From Candidatus Kerfeldbacteria bacterium (GTDB lineage: Bacteria; Patescibacteriota; Patescibacteriia; SBBC01), in assembly GCA_016204585.1 (NCBI GenBank), contig JACQKH010000045.1, forward strand, positions 1-39,659: 39,659 nt of DNA, read 5' to 3'. Each line of letters opens with the position of its first letter. Position 1 is the first letter of the stretch. Shown in pieces: positions 5,740-14,155 of this stretch. The notes under the pieces were generated by a model, which was not told where the DNA came from, searched no databases, and saw only the letters and a list, made by a program, of their open reading frames with translations. Made by a program: the position numbers and the translations under genes.

Positions 5740-5991
5740 TTACTCGCCGATAGCATCACGATATTGTTGTCTAAGCATTCTTCGCCCTTCAGTTGTTTTC
5801 AGGAAGGTTTCTCGACGGAGGGCATCGCTGCGATGTGAGTAGTACTCATACCCGATCAATTTTAAGGGCAGGTACTTGCTTGTGGATGTGACTCTGCCAG
5901 CTTGATGTTGTTTTATTCTATCCTTAAGGTCTTCGGTCGAACCCTTATAAATATCTTTGTTGGATAGTTTCAGAAAGTAGACGTAGGTCAT
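5740..5991 (-). CDS. GIY-YIG domain protein (UPF0213-like)
   Basis: About 83 residues from MTYVYFLKLSNKD. This is the length of single-domain GIY-YIG proteins, with the recognisable core VYFLKLSNKDIYKGSTEDLKDRIKQHQAG and the trailing KLIGYEYYSHRSDALRRETFLKT. The canonical GIY/YIG tyrosines appear as VYF and IYKG. The catalytic-type Arg (DLKDRI) and a C-terminal Glu (RRETFLK) are present. Such small proteins are presumed endonucleases, but their substrates are mostly unknown. The track's longer ORF begins in intergenic repeats (SSFDKAQDDPEQ is the translation of a dispersed palindrome), so I use the internal Met. Confidence 0.8.
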   Translation of the reverse strand: MTYVYFLKLSNKDIYKGSTEDLKDRIKQHQAGRVTSTSKYLPLKLIGYEYYSHRSDALRRETFLKTTEGRRMLRQQYRDAIGE

Positions 5992-6111
5992 AGATGGTAC
6001 ATGACATAGATAATATGCGCCACCTATTTTTTCACTCGGTCGGTCCATCCGACCCGATCCGGTCGAATATGTCCCGTCGTTATGACGGGGTGACCGGCCA
6101 CCTCTCCAAGT

Positions 6112-6234
6112 GAACATTTGACTTTTGACCATTCGTCTTTGCTCAGGGTCATCCTGAGCTTTGTCGAAGGATGACATGTGACATTTGACAAACGCCTCTA
6201 GTCACACGTCAAACGTCAATGGTCAAATGTTTCC
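6112..6234. repeat. Intergenic heptamer array and dispersed palindrome
   Basis: This gap holds tandem heptamers of the TTTGACN / GTCAANN type on both sides of a palindrome GTCATCCT...AGGATGAC (6148-6155/6168-6175) whose centre reads GAGCTTTGTCGA. That CCTGAGCTTTGTCGAAGG core is a widely dispersed intergenic sequence. The left and right heptamer runs are inverted relative to each other, so the whole unit can fold back. Confidence 0.65.
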
Positions 6235-6236
6235 TC

Positions 6237-6866
6237 CTATCCCTTGGCAATAGTCAGGACAGTGATGTGTTTCATTCCTGCTGAACGGAGTACGGCCGCC
6301 ACTTCTGATGATGTGGCACCAGTAGTGAACACATCGTCCACGATTATACCATTTTTCGGCAATTGTCCAAGTCCTGGCTTGAGACGAAATGCAGCTCGGA
6401 CATTAGTCAATCGTTCATCCTCAGCCAGCTCGACCTGGGGTTGGGTGTGGCGAATGCGATCCACCGCCTCGATAAACATCAGATTAAGGCGCTTGGCCAG
6501 AGAACGCGCGATCAGCGTGGACTGATTAAATCCGCGGTTGCGCTGGCGCTTGGGATGTAGCGGCACCGGAACGACCGCGTTGTCAGTCAGCTCACGACCA
6601 AAGGCGGTGGCCAGCGTCTGCCCGATCGGTTCAGCCAGCACCTGTCCGCCGTTGTATTTAAGTTCCTGGATGATTCGTTTGAGCACTGGGATATCGTACG
6701 AACCGAGCGTTAGCAGTTGGTCTACCCGGGCGACCGGCTGCGGGGTCCGTCTGGGTTTGAGCGGGGCCAGACACGGCGCGCAGAGCCAAGCATCCTCCTG
6801 GCCGCAGATCCGGCAGGATGGCGGGAAGAGAAGGTCTAATGCCAGGGTGGAGATTGATGCAAACAT
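6237..6866 (-). CDS. comF: ComF family phosphoribosyltransferase-like protein
   Basis: A 209-residue protein with the ComF layout. An N-terminal zinc-binding motif CRICGQEDAWLCAPC (~18-32) precedes a type I phosphoribosyltransferase domain with VVPVPLHPKRQRNRGFNQS (~97-115) and the PRPP loop IIVDDVFTTGAT (~174-185). ComF proteins are needed for uptake of transforming DNA in competent bacteria, where they act on the cytoplasmic side with the ComFA helicase. Many CPR genomes pair comF with T4P and ComEC, and a T4P operon is present in this window. It is 49 nt downstream of clpC on the same strand and is probably co-transcribed with it. Confidence 0.9.
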   Translation of the reverse strand: MFASISTLALDLLFPPSCRICGQEDAWLCAPCLAPLKPRRTPQPVARVDQLLTLGSYDIPVLKRIIQELKYNGGQVLAEPIGQTLATAFGRELTDNAVVPVPLHPKRQRNRGFNQSTLIARSLAKRLNLMFIEAVDRIRHTQPQVELAEDERLTNVRAAFRLKPGLGQLPKNGIIVDDVFTTGATSSEVAAVLRSAGMKHITVLTIAKG

Positions 6867-6915
6867 TGATGGCGTGATTATGCGCCACCTTTGTTGAACG
6901 ATTGTTCGACGCTAT

Positions 6916-9432
6916 TTACTTTTTCTTACTGGTTTTTTCGAGGATGATCTTGCTGTTTCGGACAGCGACCCGTACGACTGAACCAGTCTTGACGCTGCCG
7001 ATCAGGAGCCTTTCCGCCAGCGGACTTTCGACCGTGTCTTGGAGCACGCGGCGGACAGCCCGCGCCCCTTGGTCAGGACTGAACCCTTGCTGGGCGATGA
7101 GTTTTCTAGCCGCGGCGGACAGCTCCAGCTTGACTTCTTGGGATTTGGCCCGCTCGACAATCTGGTTGAATTGGAGCTCGACGATTTTTTCAACTGAGCG
7201 GATCATCAGCGGTCGGAAGGTGATGACCTTGTCAATGCGGTTCAGAAACTCCGGCCGGAATCCACGCTCGAGCTCTTGCAGTTGTCGTGCGCGCACCTCG
7301 TTGTACTGCTCGGCAATCTTTTGCTCTTCGGCTTTGGTTTCCGCGTCAAAGCCGATGGCCGCCACTTTGTTGAAGTTCTGCAGTCCGATGTTCGAGGTCA
7401 TGATGATGATGGTGTTCTTGAAGTTGACGCGTTTGCCGGTGGCGTCAGTCAGGTGGCCGTCGTCTAGGATTTGCAGCAGGATGTTGAAGACGTCGGGGTG
7501 GGCTTTTTCGATTTCGTCAAAAAGTACGACCGAGTACGGACGGTGTTTGACGGCGTCGGAGAATTTGTTGCTTTCACGATAGCCGACATATCCGGCCGGC
7601 GCGCCGATCAGTTTTGAGACGTTGAAGCTCTCGCCAAACTCGGACATATCAATGCGGATCAGCGATTTTTCATCACCGAAAATCCGGCGCGCCAACTCCT
7701 TAGCCGTTTCGGTCTTGCCGACTCCGGACGGTCCGATGAAAATGAAGGAACCGATCGGACGGTTTGGATTTGACAACCCGGCGCGCGAACGGCGGATCGA
7801 GTCGGCAATGGCGTGAATGGCCTCGTCTTGGCCGATGATCGCCTGCTTCATTTGATCTTCGAGGTGCAGCAGCCGCTCGCGCTCAACCCTGACCAGGTCG
7901 TACACCGGAATACCGGTGATGCGAGCCACTACCTCGGCAATGTCCTCTTTGCCGATAGTGCCGACGTTCGGCGGCAGGAACTTAGCCTCGCGCTCGCGAG
8001 CTTTCCCTAGCTTTGTTTCGATTAGTCGTTCTTGGGTCTGCAACCCGAGCGCGGCTTGAAACTCTTCGCGGGAAACAGCGTTCTTCTTTTTTTGCCGGAG
8101 TGAATTGAGCTCTTCCTCGAGCAGTCGAATCTTGCGCATCGAGCTGGTGCCAGGCGATTCGACCTTCGTCTTCGAGGCGGCTTCGTCAACCAGATCAATC
8201 GCCTTATCCGGCAGGAACTTATCCTGGATGTAGCGTTCGGACAGCTCGACCGCTGCCTCGAGCGCTTCGTCCGTGATGGTCACGCGGTGGTACTTCTCGT
8301 AGTTTACCTTGATGCCCTTGAGGATAGTAAGTGTTTTCTCGGTGGTCGGTTCAGCCACCATAATCGGTTGGAAGCGCCGTTCGAGCGCGGCGTCACCCTC
8401 AATATGCTTTTTGTATTCGTCGAGGGTAGTAGCGCCGATGACGCGGACGTGGCCTTTGGCCAGGGCCGGCTTCAAGATGTTGGCTGCGTCCATTGAGCCG
8501 GAGGCCGAGCCGGCGCCGACGATGGTGTGTAATTCATCAATAAACAGGATGGTGTTCGGATCGGACTTCATTTCGTCGATGATCTGTTTTAAGCGCGATT
8601 CAAACTCGCCGCGGTAGATCGTACCGGCCACCACCAGCGCCAAATCGAGCGTCAAGATGCGTTTGTTGAGAAGCGCGTCCGGCACCTCGCCCTTGACTAT
8701 TTTCTTGGCCAAACCCTCGACAATAGCCGTTTTACCGACGCCCGGGTCGCCGATCAGCACCGGATTGTTCTTGGTCCGGCGCGCCAGGATATGGACCAGT
8801 CGCTCGATTTCTCGTTCGCGGCCGATGACCGGATCAATTTTTTTCTGTTGCGCGACGTTGGTCAGATCGGTCGCGAAGTAGTCAAGGGCCGCCGTTTTTT
8901 GGCGCTCCTTGGTCGTACTCGTCCCTTCGCCGTCGCGGACATTGCCGTCGAAGAAACCGGAGATGTCGGGGAACTTCGAGGTGGACCGCAAAATCAATTG
9001 AAGATGCTGCTTGGTTTCCTTCGGGTTGACGTTGTGCTCGGCAATGAACTTTTCAACGGTGGCGTCGTTGATCTCCAAGATTCCCCACAGCAGGTGTTCG
9101 GTGCCGACGTATTTATGTTCGTAATGGTTGGCGATCAGGACAGCTTTTTCCAGCGCGCGCTTGGCCGGCAACGAGAAACGGAGGTCGCTGATCGACAGCG
9201 GGCTGGAGCTGACCGAGTCGTTTCGTTCGCGGATGCTGGTCTTCAGACGGGCCACGTGGAAACCGGCTCGGCTGAGGATTTCAAAGGCAATTCCGCCTTT
9301 GGCCTCGGCCAGTCCGAACAGCAGGTGTTCTGGATTGATGTAGCGGTTACCCAGCTCTAACGCCAAACCGGCCGCATGCTGCAGCGTATTCTTGAGATGC
9401 GTCGTGAATTTGTTGAGAATGTCTGGTTGCAT
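6916..9432 (-). CDS. clpC: ClpC-type AAA+ unfoldase (Clp protease ATP-binding subunit)
   Basis: An 838-residue protein. The Clp_N double repeat lies at ~1-150. AAA+ domain 1 has Walker A GDPGVGKT (228-235) and Walker B ILFIDE (295-300). A short coiled-coil middle domain (~430-485) is ClpC-like, not the long ClpB propeller. AAA+ domain 2 has GPSGVGKT (567-574) and VVLFDE (635-640). The D2-small domain lies at the C-terminus. The tripeptide IGF at ~693-695 is in the place of the ClpP-binding loop, so it should deliver unfolded proteins to ClpP (not encoded here). ClpC in Gram-positives also controls competence factors, which makes the comF neighbour interesting but not conclusive. No McsB or CtsR gene is adjacent. 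Confidence 0.95.
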   Translation of the reverse strand: MQPDILNKFTTHLKNTLQHAAGLALELGNRYINPEHLLFGLAEAKGGIAFEILSRAGFHVARLKTSIRERNDSVSSSPLSISDLRFSLPAKRALEKAVLIANHYEHKYVGTEHLLWGILEINDATVEKFIAEHNVNPKETKQHLQLILRSTSKFPDISGFFDGNVRDGEGTSTTKERQKTAALDYFATDLTNVAQQKKIDPVIGREREIERLVHILARRTKNNPVLIGDPGVGKTAIVEGLAKKIVKGEVPDALLNKRILTLDLALVVAGTIYRGEFESRLKQIIDEMKSDPNTILFIDELHTIVGAGSASGSMDAANILKPALAKGHVRVIGATTLDEYKKHIEGDAALERRFQPIMVAEPTTEKTLTILKGIKVNYEKYHRVTITDEALEAAVELSERYIQDKFLPDKAIDLVDEAASKTKVESPGTSSMRKIRLLEEELNSLRQKKKNAVSREEFQAALGLQTQERLIETKLGKAREREAKFLPPNVGTIGKEDIAEVVARITGIPVYDLVRVERERLLHLEDQMKQAIIGQDEAIHAIADSIRRSRAGLSNPNRPIGSFIFIGPSGVGKTETAKELARRIFGDEKSLIRIDMSEFGESFNVSKLIGAPAGYVGYRESNKFSDAVKHRPYSVVLFDEIEKAHPDVFNILLQILDDGHLTDATGKRVNFKNTIIIMTSNIGLQNFNKVAAIGFDAETKAEEQKIAEQYNEVRARQLQELERGFRPEFLNRIDKVITFRPLMIRSVEKIVELQFNQIVERAKSQEVKLELSAAARKLIAQQGFSPDQGARAVRRVLQDTVESPLAERLLIGSVKTGSVVRVAVRNSKIILEKTSKKK

Positions 9433-9529
9433 GGGGTAGTGATGGGGTAGTGAGTAGTTTGGCAGCGCGTACTTTAGTGCGCGGTTATGGTAGTGCGCCT
9501 TTAGTTTTAGGTATTAGCGTCAATTACAA

Positions 9530-9557
9530 AGTGTAGCAGAAAAGACGGCGGCAGCAA
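9530..9557 (-). promoter_or_regulatory. clpC promoter (extended -10)
   Basis: Minus-strand -35 TTGCTG (9552-9557), 16-bp spacer, TGC-TACACT (-10 at 9530-9535). A leader of ~90 nt follows. No CIRCE (TTAGCACTC) or CtsR-type heptad operator is visible. Confidence 0.5.
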
Positions 9558-9585
9558 AACGTTGTACCACAGCGGCTTTTCGATG

Positions 9586-10497
9586 TCAAGGATTTTTACT
9601 CGCCGAGTCCATTTGGCGGAGCGCGCGAACCCGCTCCTCGATCGGCGGGTGGGTCATGAAGAGCCGTTTAAGCTTGCGACCAGAGTTGCCGAAAGGGTTG
9701 GTGAAAAACATGTGAGCAGTGGCGTCGTTGGCGGTGGCTAGCGGCCTGGAGTTAAGACTCTGAATTTTTTCCAGCGCCTTGGCCAGACCCTCGGGATATC
9801 TAGTCAACAGCGCGCCCGAAGCATCGGCCAGCAACTCGCGGCGGCGCGAGACTGCAAAATGCACGAGCTGGCCGATGAGCGGAGAGAGAATCAGGAGGAC
9901 AATGCCGATGAGCGCCAGTACGCCGGCGCCGCGATCGCTGCTACGCCGTCCGCCGAAGCGACCGGAGTAGAAGAACCAGCGGGCCAGCAGCGTGACTGCG
10001 TTCACCAGCATCAGCACCAGCATCAGGTAGCGGATGTCGAAGTTCCTGATGTGACTGAGTTCGTGGGCCAGCACTCCCTCAAGTTCTTCGTTGGCGAGCT
10101 TCTCGATCGCACCCGTGGTAACGGCGATCGAGGCGTGCTTTGGATCTCGGCCGGTGGCGAAGGCGTTGATGGAGGGATCGGTTATTAGATAGAGCTTGGG
10201 CATCGGCGTCCCCGCGGCCATGCCCAGATTTTCCACCAGGTTGTAGAGATAGGCATTGTCCGGTTTCGAGATCGGACCTTTCGCGCCGGCGACAGCCAGA
10301 GCGACCCGATCACCGGCGTAGTAACCACCAAGCGTCATGCCTAGAGCGATGAGGAGAGCCAGGAAGAGCCCGCCCAGGCCATAGTCGGTGAATTCGCCGA
10401 TAATCCAGCCGAGCCCGGCCACGAACAGCACAAAGAATGTAAGCAGCAGGGCGCTCTTGAGCTTGTTACGCGAAATGTAGTCGTAGGTCGTGGGCAT
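9586..10497 (-). CDS. htpX: HtpX family M48 membrane metalloprotease
   Basis: A 303-residue protein with two N-terminal TM helices (~17-36, ~40-58). The zinc site HELSHIRNFD (HExxH, ~145-154) follows, then two further hydrophobic segments (~157-180, ~193-213) and the third-ligand region RRRELLADASGALLTRYPEGL with the ELLAD glutamate (~222). HtpX cleaves misfolded or damaged membrane proteins with its active site on the cytoplasmic face. The lemA-htpX pair is a common bacterial arrangement and supports both calls. The start ATG has no clear Shine-Dalgarno sequence. The intergene to lemA holds an 11-bp inverted repeat that may separate their expression. Confidence 0.95.
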   Translation of the reverse strand: MPTTYDYISRNKLKSALLLTFFVLFVAGLGWIIGEFTDYGLGGLFLALLIALGMTLGGYYAGDRVALAVAGAKGPISKPDNAYLYNLVENLGMAAGTPMPKLYLITDPSINAFATGRDPKHASIAVTTGAIEKLANEELEGVLAHELSHIRNFDIRYLMLVLMLVNAVTLLARWFFYSGRFGGRRSSDRGAGVLALIGIVLLILSPLIGQLVHFAVSRRRELLADASGALLTRYPEGLAKALEKIQSLNSRPLATANDATAHMFFTNPFGNSGRKLKRLFMTHPPIEERVRALRQMDSASKNP

Positions 10498-10512
10498 GAG
10501 TGGGTGAGCTTG

Positions 10513-10561
10513 TAGCTTTTAGCTGATAGGTGGCAGCAAAAAATTGAGCCGCTAAAAGCTA
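10513..10561. repeat. Inverted repeat between lemA and htpX
   Basis: TAGCTTTTAGC (10513-10523) and its exact complement (10551-10561) with a 27-nt loop. It belongs to the AGCTTNN-type repeats found elsewhere between the pil genes. Confidence 0.7.
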
Positions 10562-10572
10562 ACAGCTACCAG

Positions 10573-11127
10573 CTAGAACTTCACTGCTACCGGCTGTTTC
10601 TCGGCTTCGCCTTCGACCTCGAAGAACTCGCGCGGCTTAAAACCGAACGTTTGAGCGAGCAAATTGGTGGGGAAAGTCTGCTGGCTGGTGTTAAAGTCGC
10701 GAACATTGCCGTTATAGAATCGGCGGGACGCTTGGATTTTATTCTCCGTGTCGCTTAGTTCGTCTTGGAGTTTGGCGAAATTCGCGCTGGCTTTTAACTC
10801 GGGATAGGCTTCGGCGATGGCGAAGATCGACTTAAGAGTTTGCGACAGCGCGTTTTCGGCTTGTGCTTTGTCGTGCGGCGTTTGCGCACCCATGGCCGCG
10901 GATCGCGCTTTGGTAACATTTTCGAACGCTTCGCGTTCGTGCTTAGCGTATCCCTTGACTGTTTCCATCAGGTTGGGAATCAGGTCGTAGCGGCGCTTGA
11001 GCTGAACATCAATATCCGACCACGATTCGTTCGTGCGGTTGCGCAGACTGATCAGCCGGTTGTACATGGTCATGATCCACAGCAGGATCAGCACGATGAT
11101 ACCGACGATTATCCAGGTGATAGTCAT
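10573..11127 (-). CDS. lemA: LemA family membrane-anchored protein
   Basis: A 184-residue protein. It has one N-terminal TM helix (~4-22), then the family signature YNRLISLRNRTNESWSDIDVQLKRRYDLIPNLMETVKGYAKHE (~22-65) and an all-helical domain with FNTSQQTFPTNLLAQTFGFKPREFFE near the C-terminus. LemA proteins are abundant in bacteria but their biochemical role is unresolved; the usual htpX partner points to membrane quality control. It has a good Shine-Dalgarno sequence (AAGGAG, 7 nt ahead of ATG), unlike most genes here. A 12-bp palindrome TTCGTTAACGAA (11147-11158) lies in the 5' untranslated region. Confidence 0.95.
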   Translation of the reverse strand: MTITWIIVGIIVLILLWIMTMYNRLISLRNRTNESWSDIDVQLKRRYDLIPNLMETVKGYAKHEREAFENVTKARSAAMGAQTPHDKAQAENALSQTLKSIFAIAEAYPELKASANFAKLQDELSDTENKIQASRRFYNGNVRDFNTSQQTFPTNLLAQTFGFKPREFFEVEGEAEKQPVAVKF

Positions 11128-11146
11128 AAAGTTCTCCTTAAATTGT

Positions 11147-11158
11147 TTCGTTAACGAA
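11147..11158. promoter_or_regulatory. Palindrome TTCGTTAACGAA in front of lemA
   Basis: Perfect 12-bp palindrome 20 nt ahead of the lemA start. It may be a regulator site or a chance palindrome; no promoter can be clearly placed on it. Confidence 0.35.
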
Positions 11159-11177
11159 TGGACAAAGCAGTTAGCAA

Positions 11178-11693
11178 TTAGTTTGTAAGAATATCGATCC
11201 GGTCAGCGACCACGCTCGTTTGGCCGTCAATCACGTCAATTGAGTGGACGTCCACTGAACCGCCGACCTTAATATCCGAGAAGGTCGCCGCGGTCCGCGG
11301 TCGGGCGGCATTCGCGTCGAGACTAACCGGCGCTTTACCGATCGTGGCTACTTCGGTGTTCTGCAACATGTTGACCAGGATGATCTGCTCGCGGGCGTTG
11401 CCGTTCACGTTCTGGAAGAGGCGAACCGCTAAGCGGTTGTCGTTGATTTCCTTGATGATGCCGACGAACGAATGGCGGCCGGCCGGCGCATCAGTGGTGA
11501 TTCTGGTGGTCGTGTTTTGCGCGGCGACCGAACTTCGCGTTGCCTGGACGTTGACTGGTCGATTCTTGTACCAAATCGTGAAGATCGAGAGGGCGCCGAG
11601 CATCGAGGTCAAGACTATCACGATTGTTACTAAATGTTCATTACCCCATAGTCGTGCGCCGGCACGAGTTTTTTTTAAGGAGATTTGTTCCAT
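11178..11693 (-). CDS. Single-TM exported protein of unknown function
   Basis: 171 residues from MEQISLKKTRAGAR. The track's 220-residue start lies upstream of the promoter and is rejected. One TM segment spans ~22-42 (VTIVIVLTSMLGALSIFTIW), followed by an extracytoplasmic, Thr/Ala-rich linker and a beta-rich domain (HSFVGIIKEINDNRLAVRLFQNVNG...IILVNMLQNTEV...GGSVDVHSIDVIDGQTSVVADRIDI). The 'VGxIxxI...' and 'GxxVxVxs' pattern resembles the DUF5666-like or OB-like exported beta domains seen in CPR proteins, but I cannot name a family. It is the first gene of a minus-strand run with lemA and htpX (50-nt gap) and is divergent from the surface-protein cluster. Confidence 0.7.
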   Translation of the reverse strand: MEQISLKKTRAGARLWGNEHLVTIVIVLTSMLGALSIFTIWYKNRPVNVQATRSSVAAQNTTTRITTDAPAGRHSFVGIIKEINDNRLAVRLFQNVNGNAREQIILVNMLQNTEVATIGKAPVSLDANAARPRTAATFSDIKVGGSVDVHSIDVIDGQTSVVADRIDILTN

Positions 11694-11738
11694 TGACTTT
11701 TCGAGTAGAATGTGGTTTTGCCGAACGTGAAAATCTTG

Positions 11739-11792
11739 TCGACAAAACCGCTTTCTTTTGGTAGTATATGTAGGAAGGCGACTGTCTGTCAA
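11739..11792. promoter_or_regulatory. Overlapping divergent promoters
   Basis: Minus strand: -35 TTGACA (11787-11792), 18-bp spacer, -10 TATACT (11763-11768), a strong consensus match driving the exported protein and probably lemA-htpX. Plus strand: -35 TCGACA (11739-11744), 17-bp spacer, -10 TAGTAT (11762-11767), driving the surface-protein cluster. The two -10 boxes share the same bases, so initiation should be mutually exclusive on one template. Confidence 0.6.
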
Positions 11793-11821
11793 AGGACTAA
11801 AACAAGTCGTTAGCTTCAACC

Positions 11822-12724
11822 ATGCGAAAAATTCAAACACGCTCTAAATCAACCAAGCGTTTCGTGCTCATGGCTGTGCTCGGCGTACTTGGGATTTTTG
11901 TTATCTTTAGCATTCCGCTTAAAGTACGTTCAGTAACTTACGAGGCGCCGAGCGGCTCGCCGCCGGTAAGCGACAGTTCGGCAGCGCTCAACGTTTCGTC
12001 CTCAATCCAGACCAAGATCGGAGGTTTAACGCTTAACAACGGACTGACCATTGGGAACAATTCAAACTTAAACGTCTTTGGCGACGTTTGCTGGAATGGA
12101 GTTTGTAAGAATTCGTGGGCTGAGGTTTCCGGAGTGTCGGCCATCGAGAGGTTCGTGAAATTGATATCGGACCCTACCGACCCAAGCGGCTGGGCTGACC
12201 TAACTGGATCAGACAACGCCACGACTTTGAAACTCAACTCGCCGGTGCCGACGTTTCCGGCCGCTGCTCCGGGAGTGGATGCCGGGGTGTTTGGTCAGGA
12301 CGACGGCTCGAGTGCTTCGGCGAGCTACGGAGTGGCTGGTTATGCTAGCCGGAATAGCGACAAAAGTTATGGCATCTACGGTACTTCGTCGGCAACAAGT
12401 CCGTCCTGGGCCGGGTACTTTGCCGGAAACGTGGCGGTAAGTCCGGACAATGACCTGATCGTCGGCGGATCGATTACGCAAGGCAACGACTCGAACGTGA
12501 GCGAGTTGTGCATCAATGACGTCTGCCGTTCGGAAATCCTGCTGACCGGTGACCAGTACTGGACCGTCAGCGGCAACGACCTTCAAGTCGCTGATACCGG
12601 CTTGAATCTGGCGGTCGGCGGAAAAGATTCGCGGGCCAGTTTTTTCGTCCAGAACAACGCCAGCCGTTTGAACGTCACGCTTAAAGTGAACGGGGTCGGC
12701 AATAGCGCTGACCTGTCGCTATGA
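11822..12724 (+). CDS. Surface fibre-like protein, family A, member 1
   Basis: A 300-residue protein. The basic start MRKIQTRSKSTKR and the TM/signal segment ~14-33 anchor or export the rest. The extracellular part opens with the family-A signature ALNVSSSIQTKIGGLTLNNGLTIG and the motif CWNGVCKNSW (C-x4-C). The middle has beta repeats resembling tail-fibre proteins (YGVAGYA, YGIYGT, WAGYFAGNV). A second cysteine pair LCINDVCRSEI is followed by a C-terminal beta segment. No enzyme motif is visible. Its stop overlaps the next start (ATGA). Together with the two following paralogs it likely forms surface fibres or pilus decorations; that is inferred from sequence style and linkage to the pil operon. 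Confidence 0.8.
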   Translation: MRKIQTRSKSTKRFVLMAVLGVLGIFVIFSIPLKVRSVTYEAPSGSPPVSDSSAALNVSSSIQTKIGGLTLNNGLTIGNNSNLNVFGDVCWNGVCKNSWAEVSGVSAIERFVKLISDPTDPSGWADLTGSDNATTLKLNSPVPTFPAAAPGVDAGVFGQDDGSSASASYGVAGYASRNSDKSYGIYGTSSATSPSWAGYFAGNVAVSPDNDLIVGGSITQGNDSNVSELCINDVCRSEILLTGDQYWTVSGNDLQVADTGLNLAVGGKDSRASFFVQNNASRLNVTLKVNGVGNSADLSL

Positions 12725-14136
12725 ACAAGTCACTGGTCTATGCTCCGCCGATCGTAGTAGTGACATTTGTCACGGTGCTGGTTGGGCTGCGCGTTTCCGC
12801 CGCCACCTTTTCAGCGCCGAACTTGCCCGAGCCCGGCGGAAATATCTCATTGCCGTTGAACACTTCTTCAAGTCCGCAGACCAAGGCCGGAGGATTGACC
12901 GTGGAGGGGGATGCGACAATCCAGAACGGCTTAACGCTCGGTCAGGCCGGTGGCTCCAGCAAGATCTGCTGGAATGACGACGGTACCGGCCTGAACTGTC
13001 GTAATAACTGGGGCGAGCTCAGTACGGTCACTGGTTACTTGCGCTTGAACTCGGGCGGAGCTGGTCCAGCCGATACCGGACACATTCAAATACAAGGCAC
13101 CTCCGGATCCAGTGATCCGGTCGCCACCGTCACGGTTCGCGCCGGCACGACAACCGCACCTTCCGAGTCGTCTTACGGCGTTTACGGAGTAGCCGTTGGC
13201 GGAGTTCCATCCGCGATAAGTTACGGCGTTCTCGGTCAAGCCACGGTGAATTCATTTCAGCGCGCCGCGATCTTTGGGAGCAGCGCCGGTTTCCCGAATG
13301 CTTGGGCCGGGTACTTTACCGGCGGCGACGTGGGCGTGGCAGATCAATTTGATCTGGCTGTTGGCGGCACCGCCGTCCTGAATAACACCACTCAGCTATG
13401 CCTCAACAGCACTTGCATTGATAGTTGGCCGCCTGATGCGGGAAGCGGTTTCTGGGAGCGAAGCAGTTCGAATCTTCACCCGCTTGATCCGACCAAGTCA
13501 ATAACCGTAGCCGGCAGCGTGTCGACGGCTCCTTTTCATGTGGCGGTCATCTCGGACGGCTCACCGCCAGATCCGGACAAGGCAGATCTGACCATCATTG
13601 CCGGCACAGCTAAATTCAATCAGTACATTGTCGGCACTCCGCCGCCGTGTAATGATCCGCCTGGCACCTGTTACCTGCCGGCCGCTGATACTTGCGGCGA
13701 TGGAATATGCAGCAACAAGGAATGCGATTCCGGAACGACACCGGGCTGTACCACCGCCGACCCGAACCACTGCCCGGCTGATTGCGACATCACCCCGCCG
13801 GATGACGTCGGGGTTGACACTGAGCTCGAGGTCTGCGCGGGGAGCGGGTGTCCTCCGCCAACTCCGCCGACTCTCTACGTTAAGTGGACTAACCCAGGTA
13901 ATTCGGATTTTGCCGGTACCAGAGTCATCGTGAGTTCCGACCGCTATCCGACCGGGCCGACTTACATTGGTGACCTCGGGATCATGAAAGATATCGCTAA
14001 ACCCGGGACCACGTATAGCGCACCATGCAATCTTAGCACGCGGTACTATGCTGCTCTATACGCTTACGACCAAATGGGTAATTTCGCGCCCGGCATTCTC
14101 TACGATCCGCTCTGCACCACGCTGCCTGTCCAGTAG
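12721..14136 (+). CDS. Surface fibre-like protein, family A, member 2, with Cys-rich and FN3-like C-terminus
   Basis: A 471-residue protein. Signal/TM segment ~7-28, then LPLNTSSSPQTKAGGLTVEG (~43-62), KICWNDDGTGLNCRNNW, fibre-like beta repeats (YGVYGVA, YGVLGQA, WAGYFTGGDVG), and LCLNSTCIDSW (~227-237). The C-terminal third adds a module absent from member 1: a calcium-loop-like Cys-rich stretch CGDGICSNKECDSG...HCPADCDITPP (~325-359). A fibronectin-III-like domain follows (LYVKWTNPGNSDFAGTRVIVSS ... YYAALYAYDQMGNFAPG, ~383-460). Such C-terminal domains usually mediate binding, so this may be an adhesive tip. Starts by ATGA overlap with the previous gene; coupled translation is likely. Confidence 0.8.
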   Translation: MNKSLVYAPPIVVVTFVTVLVGLRVSAATFSAPNLPEPGGNISLPLNTSSSPQTKAGGLTVEGDATIQNGLTLGQAGGSSKICWNDDGTGLNCRNNWGELSTVTGYLRLNSGGAGPADTGHIQIQGTSGSSDPVATVTVRAGTTTAPSESSYGVYGVAVGGVPSAISYGVLGQATVNSFQRAAIFGSSAGFPNAWAGYFTGGDVGVADQFDLAVGGTAVLNNTTQLCLNSTCIDSWPPDAGSGFWERSSSNLHPLDPTKSITVAGSVSTAPFHVAVISDGSPPDPDKADLTIIAGTAKFNQYIVGTPPPCNDPPGTCYLPAADTCGDGICSNKECDSGTTPGCTTADPNHCPADCDITPPDDVGVDTELEVCAGSGCPPPTPPTLYVKWTNPGNSDFAGTRVIVSSDRYPTGPTYIGDLGIMKDIAKPGTTYSAPCNLSTRYYAALYAYDQMGNFAPGILYDPLCTTLPVQ

Positions 14137-14155
14137 CGACTTGGGCTTTTGAAAC

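Noticed and set aside
5992-6177. N-terminal extension of the GIY-YIG ORF (SSFDKAQDDPEQ...)
   Set aside because: This is the translation of a common dispersed palindrome; the domain starts at the internal Met at 5991.
11694-11840. Longer N-terminus of the exported protein (track start at 11840)
   Set aside because: The near-consensus promoter lies downstream of that start, and the extra residues are not signal-like.
12209-12586. Minus-strand ORFs within the surface cluster
   Set aside because: They are shadows of the plus-strand paralogs, with no ribosome-binding site or recognisable domain.
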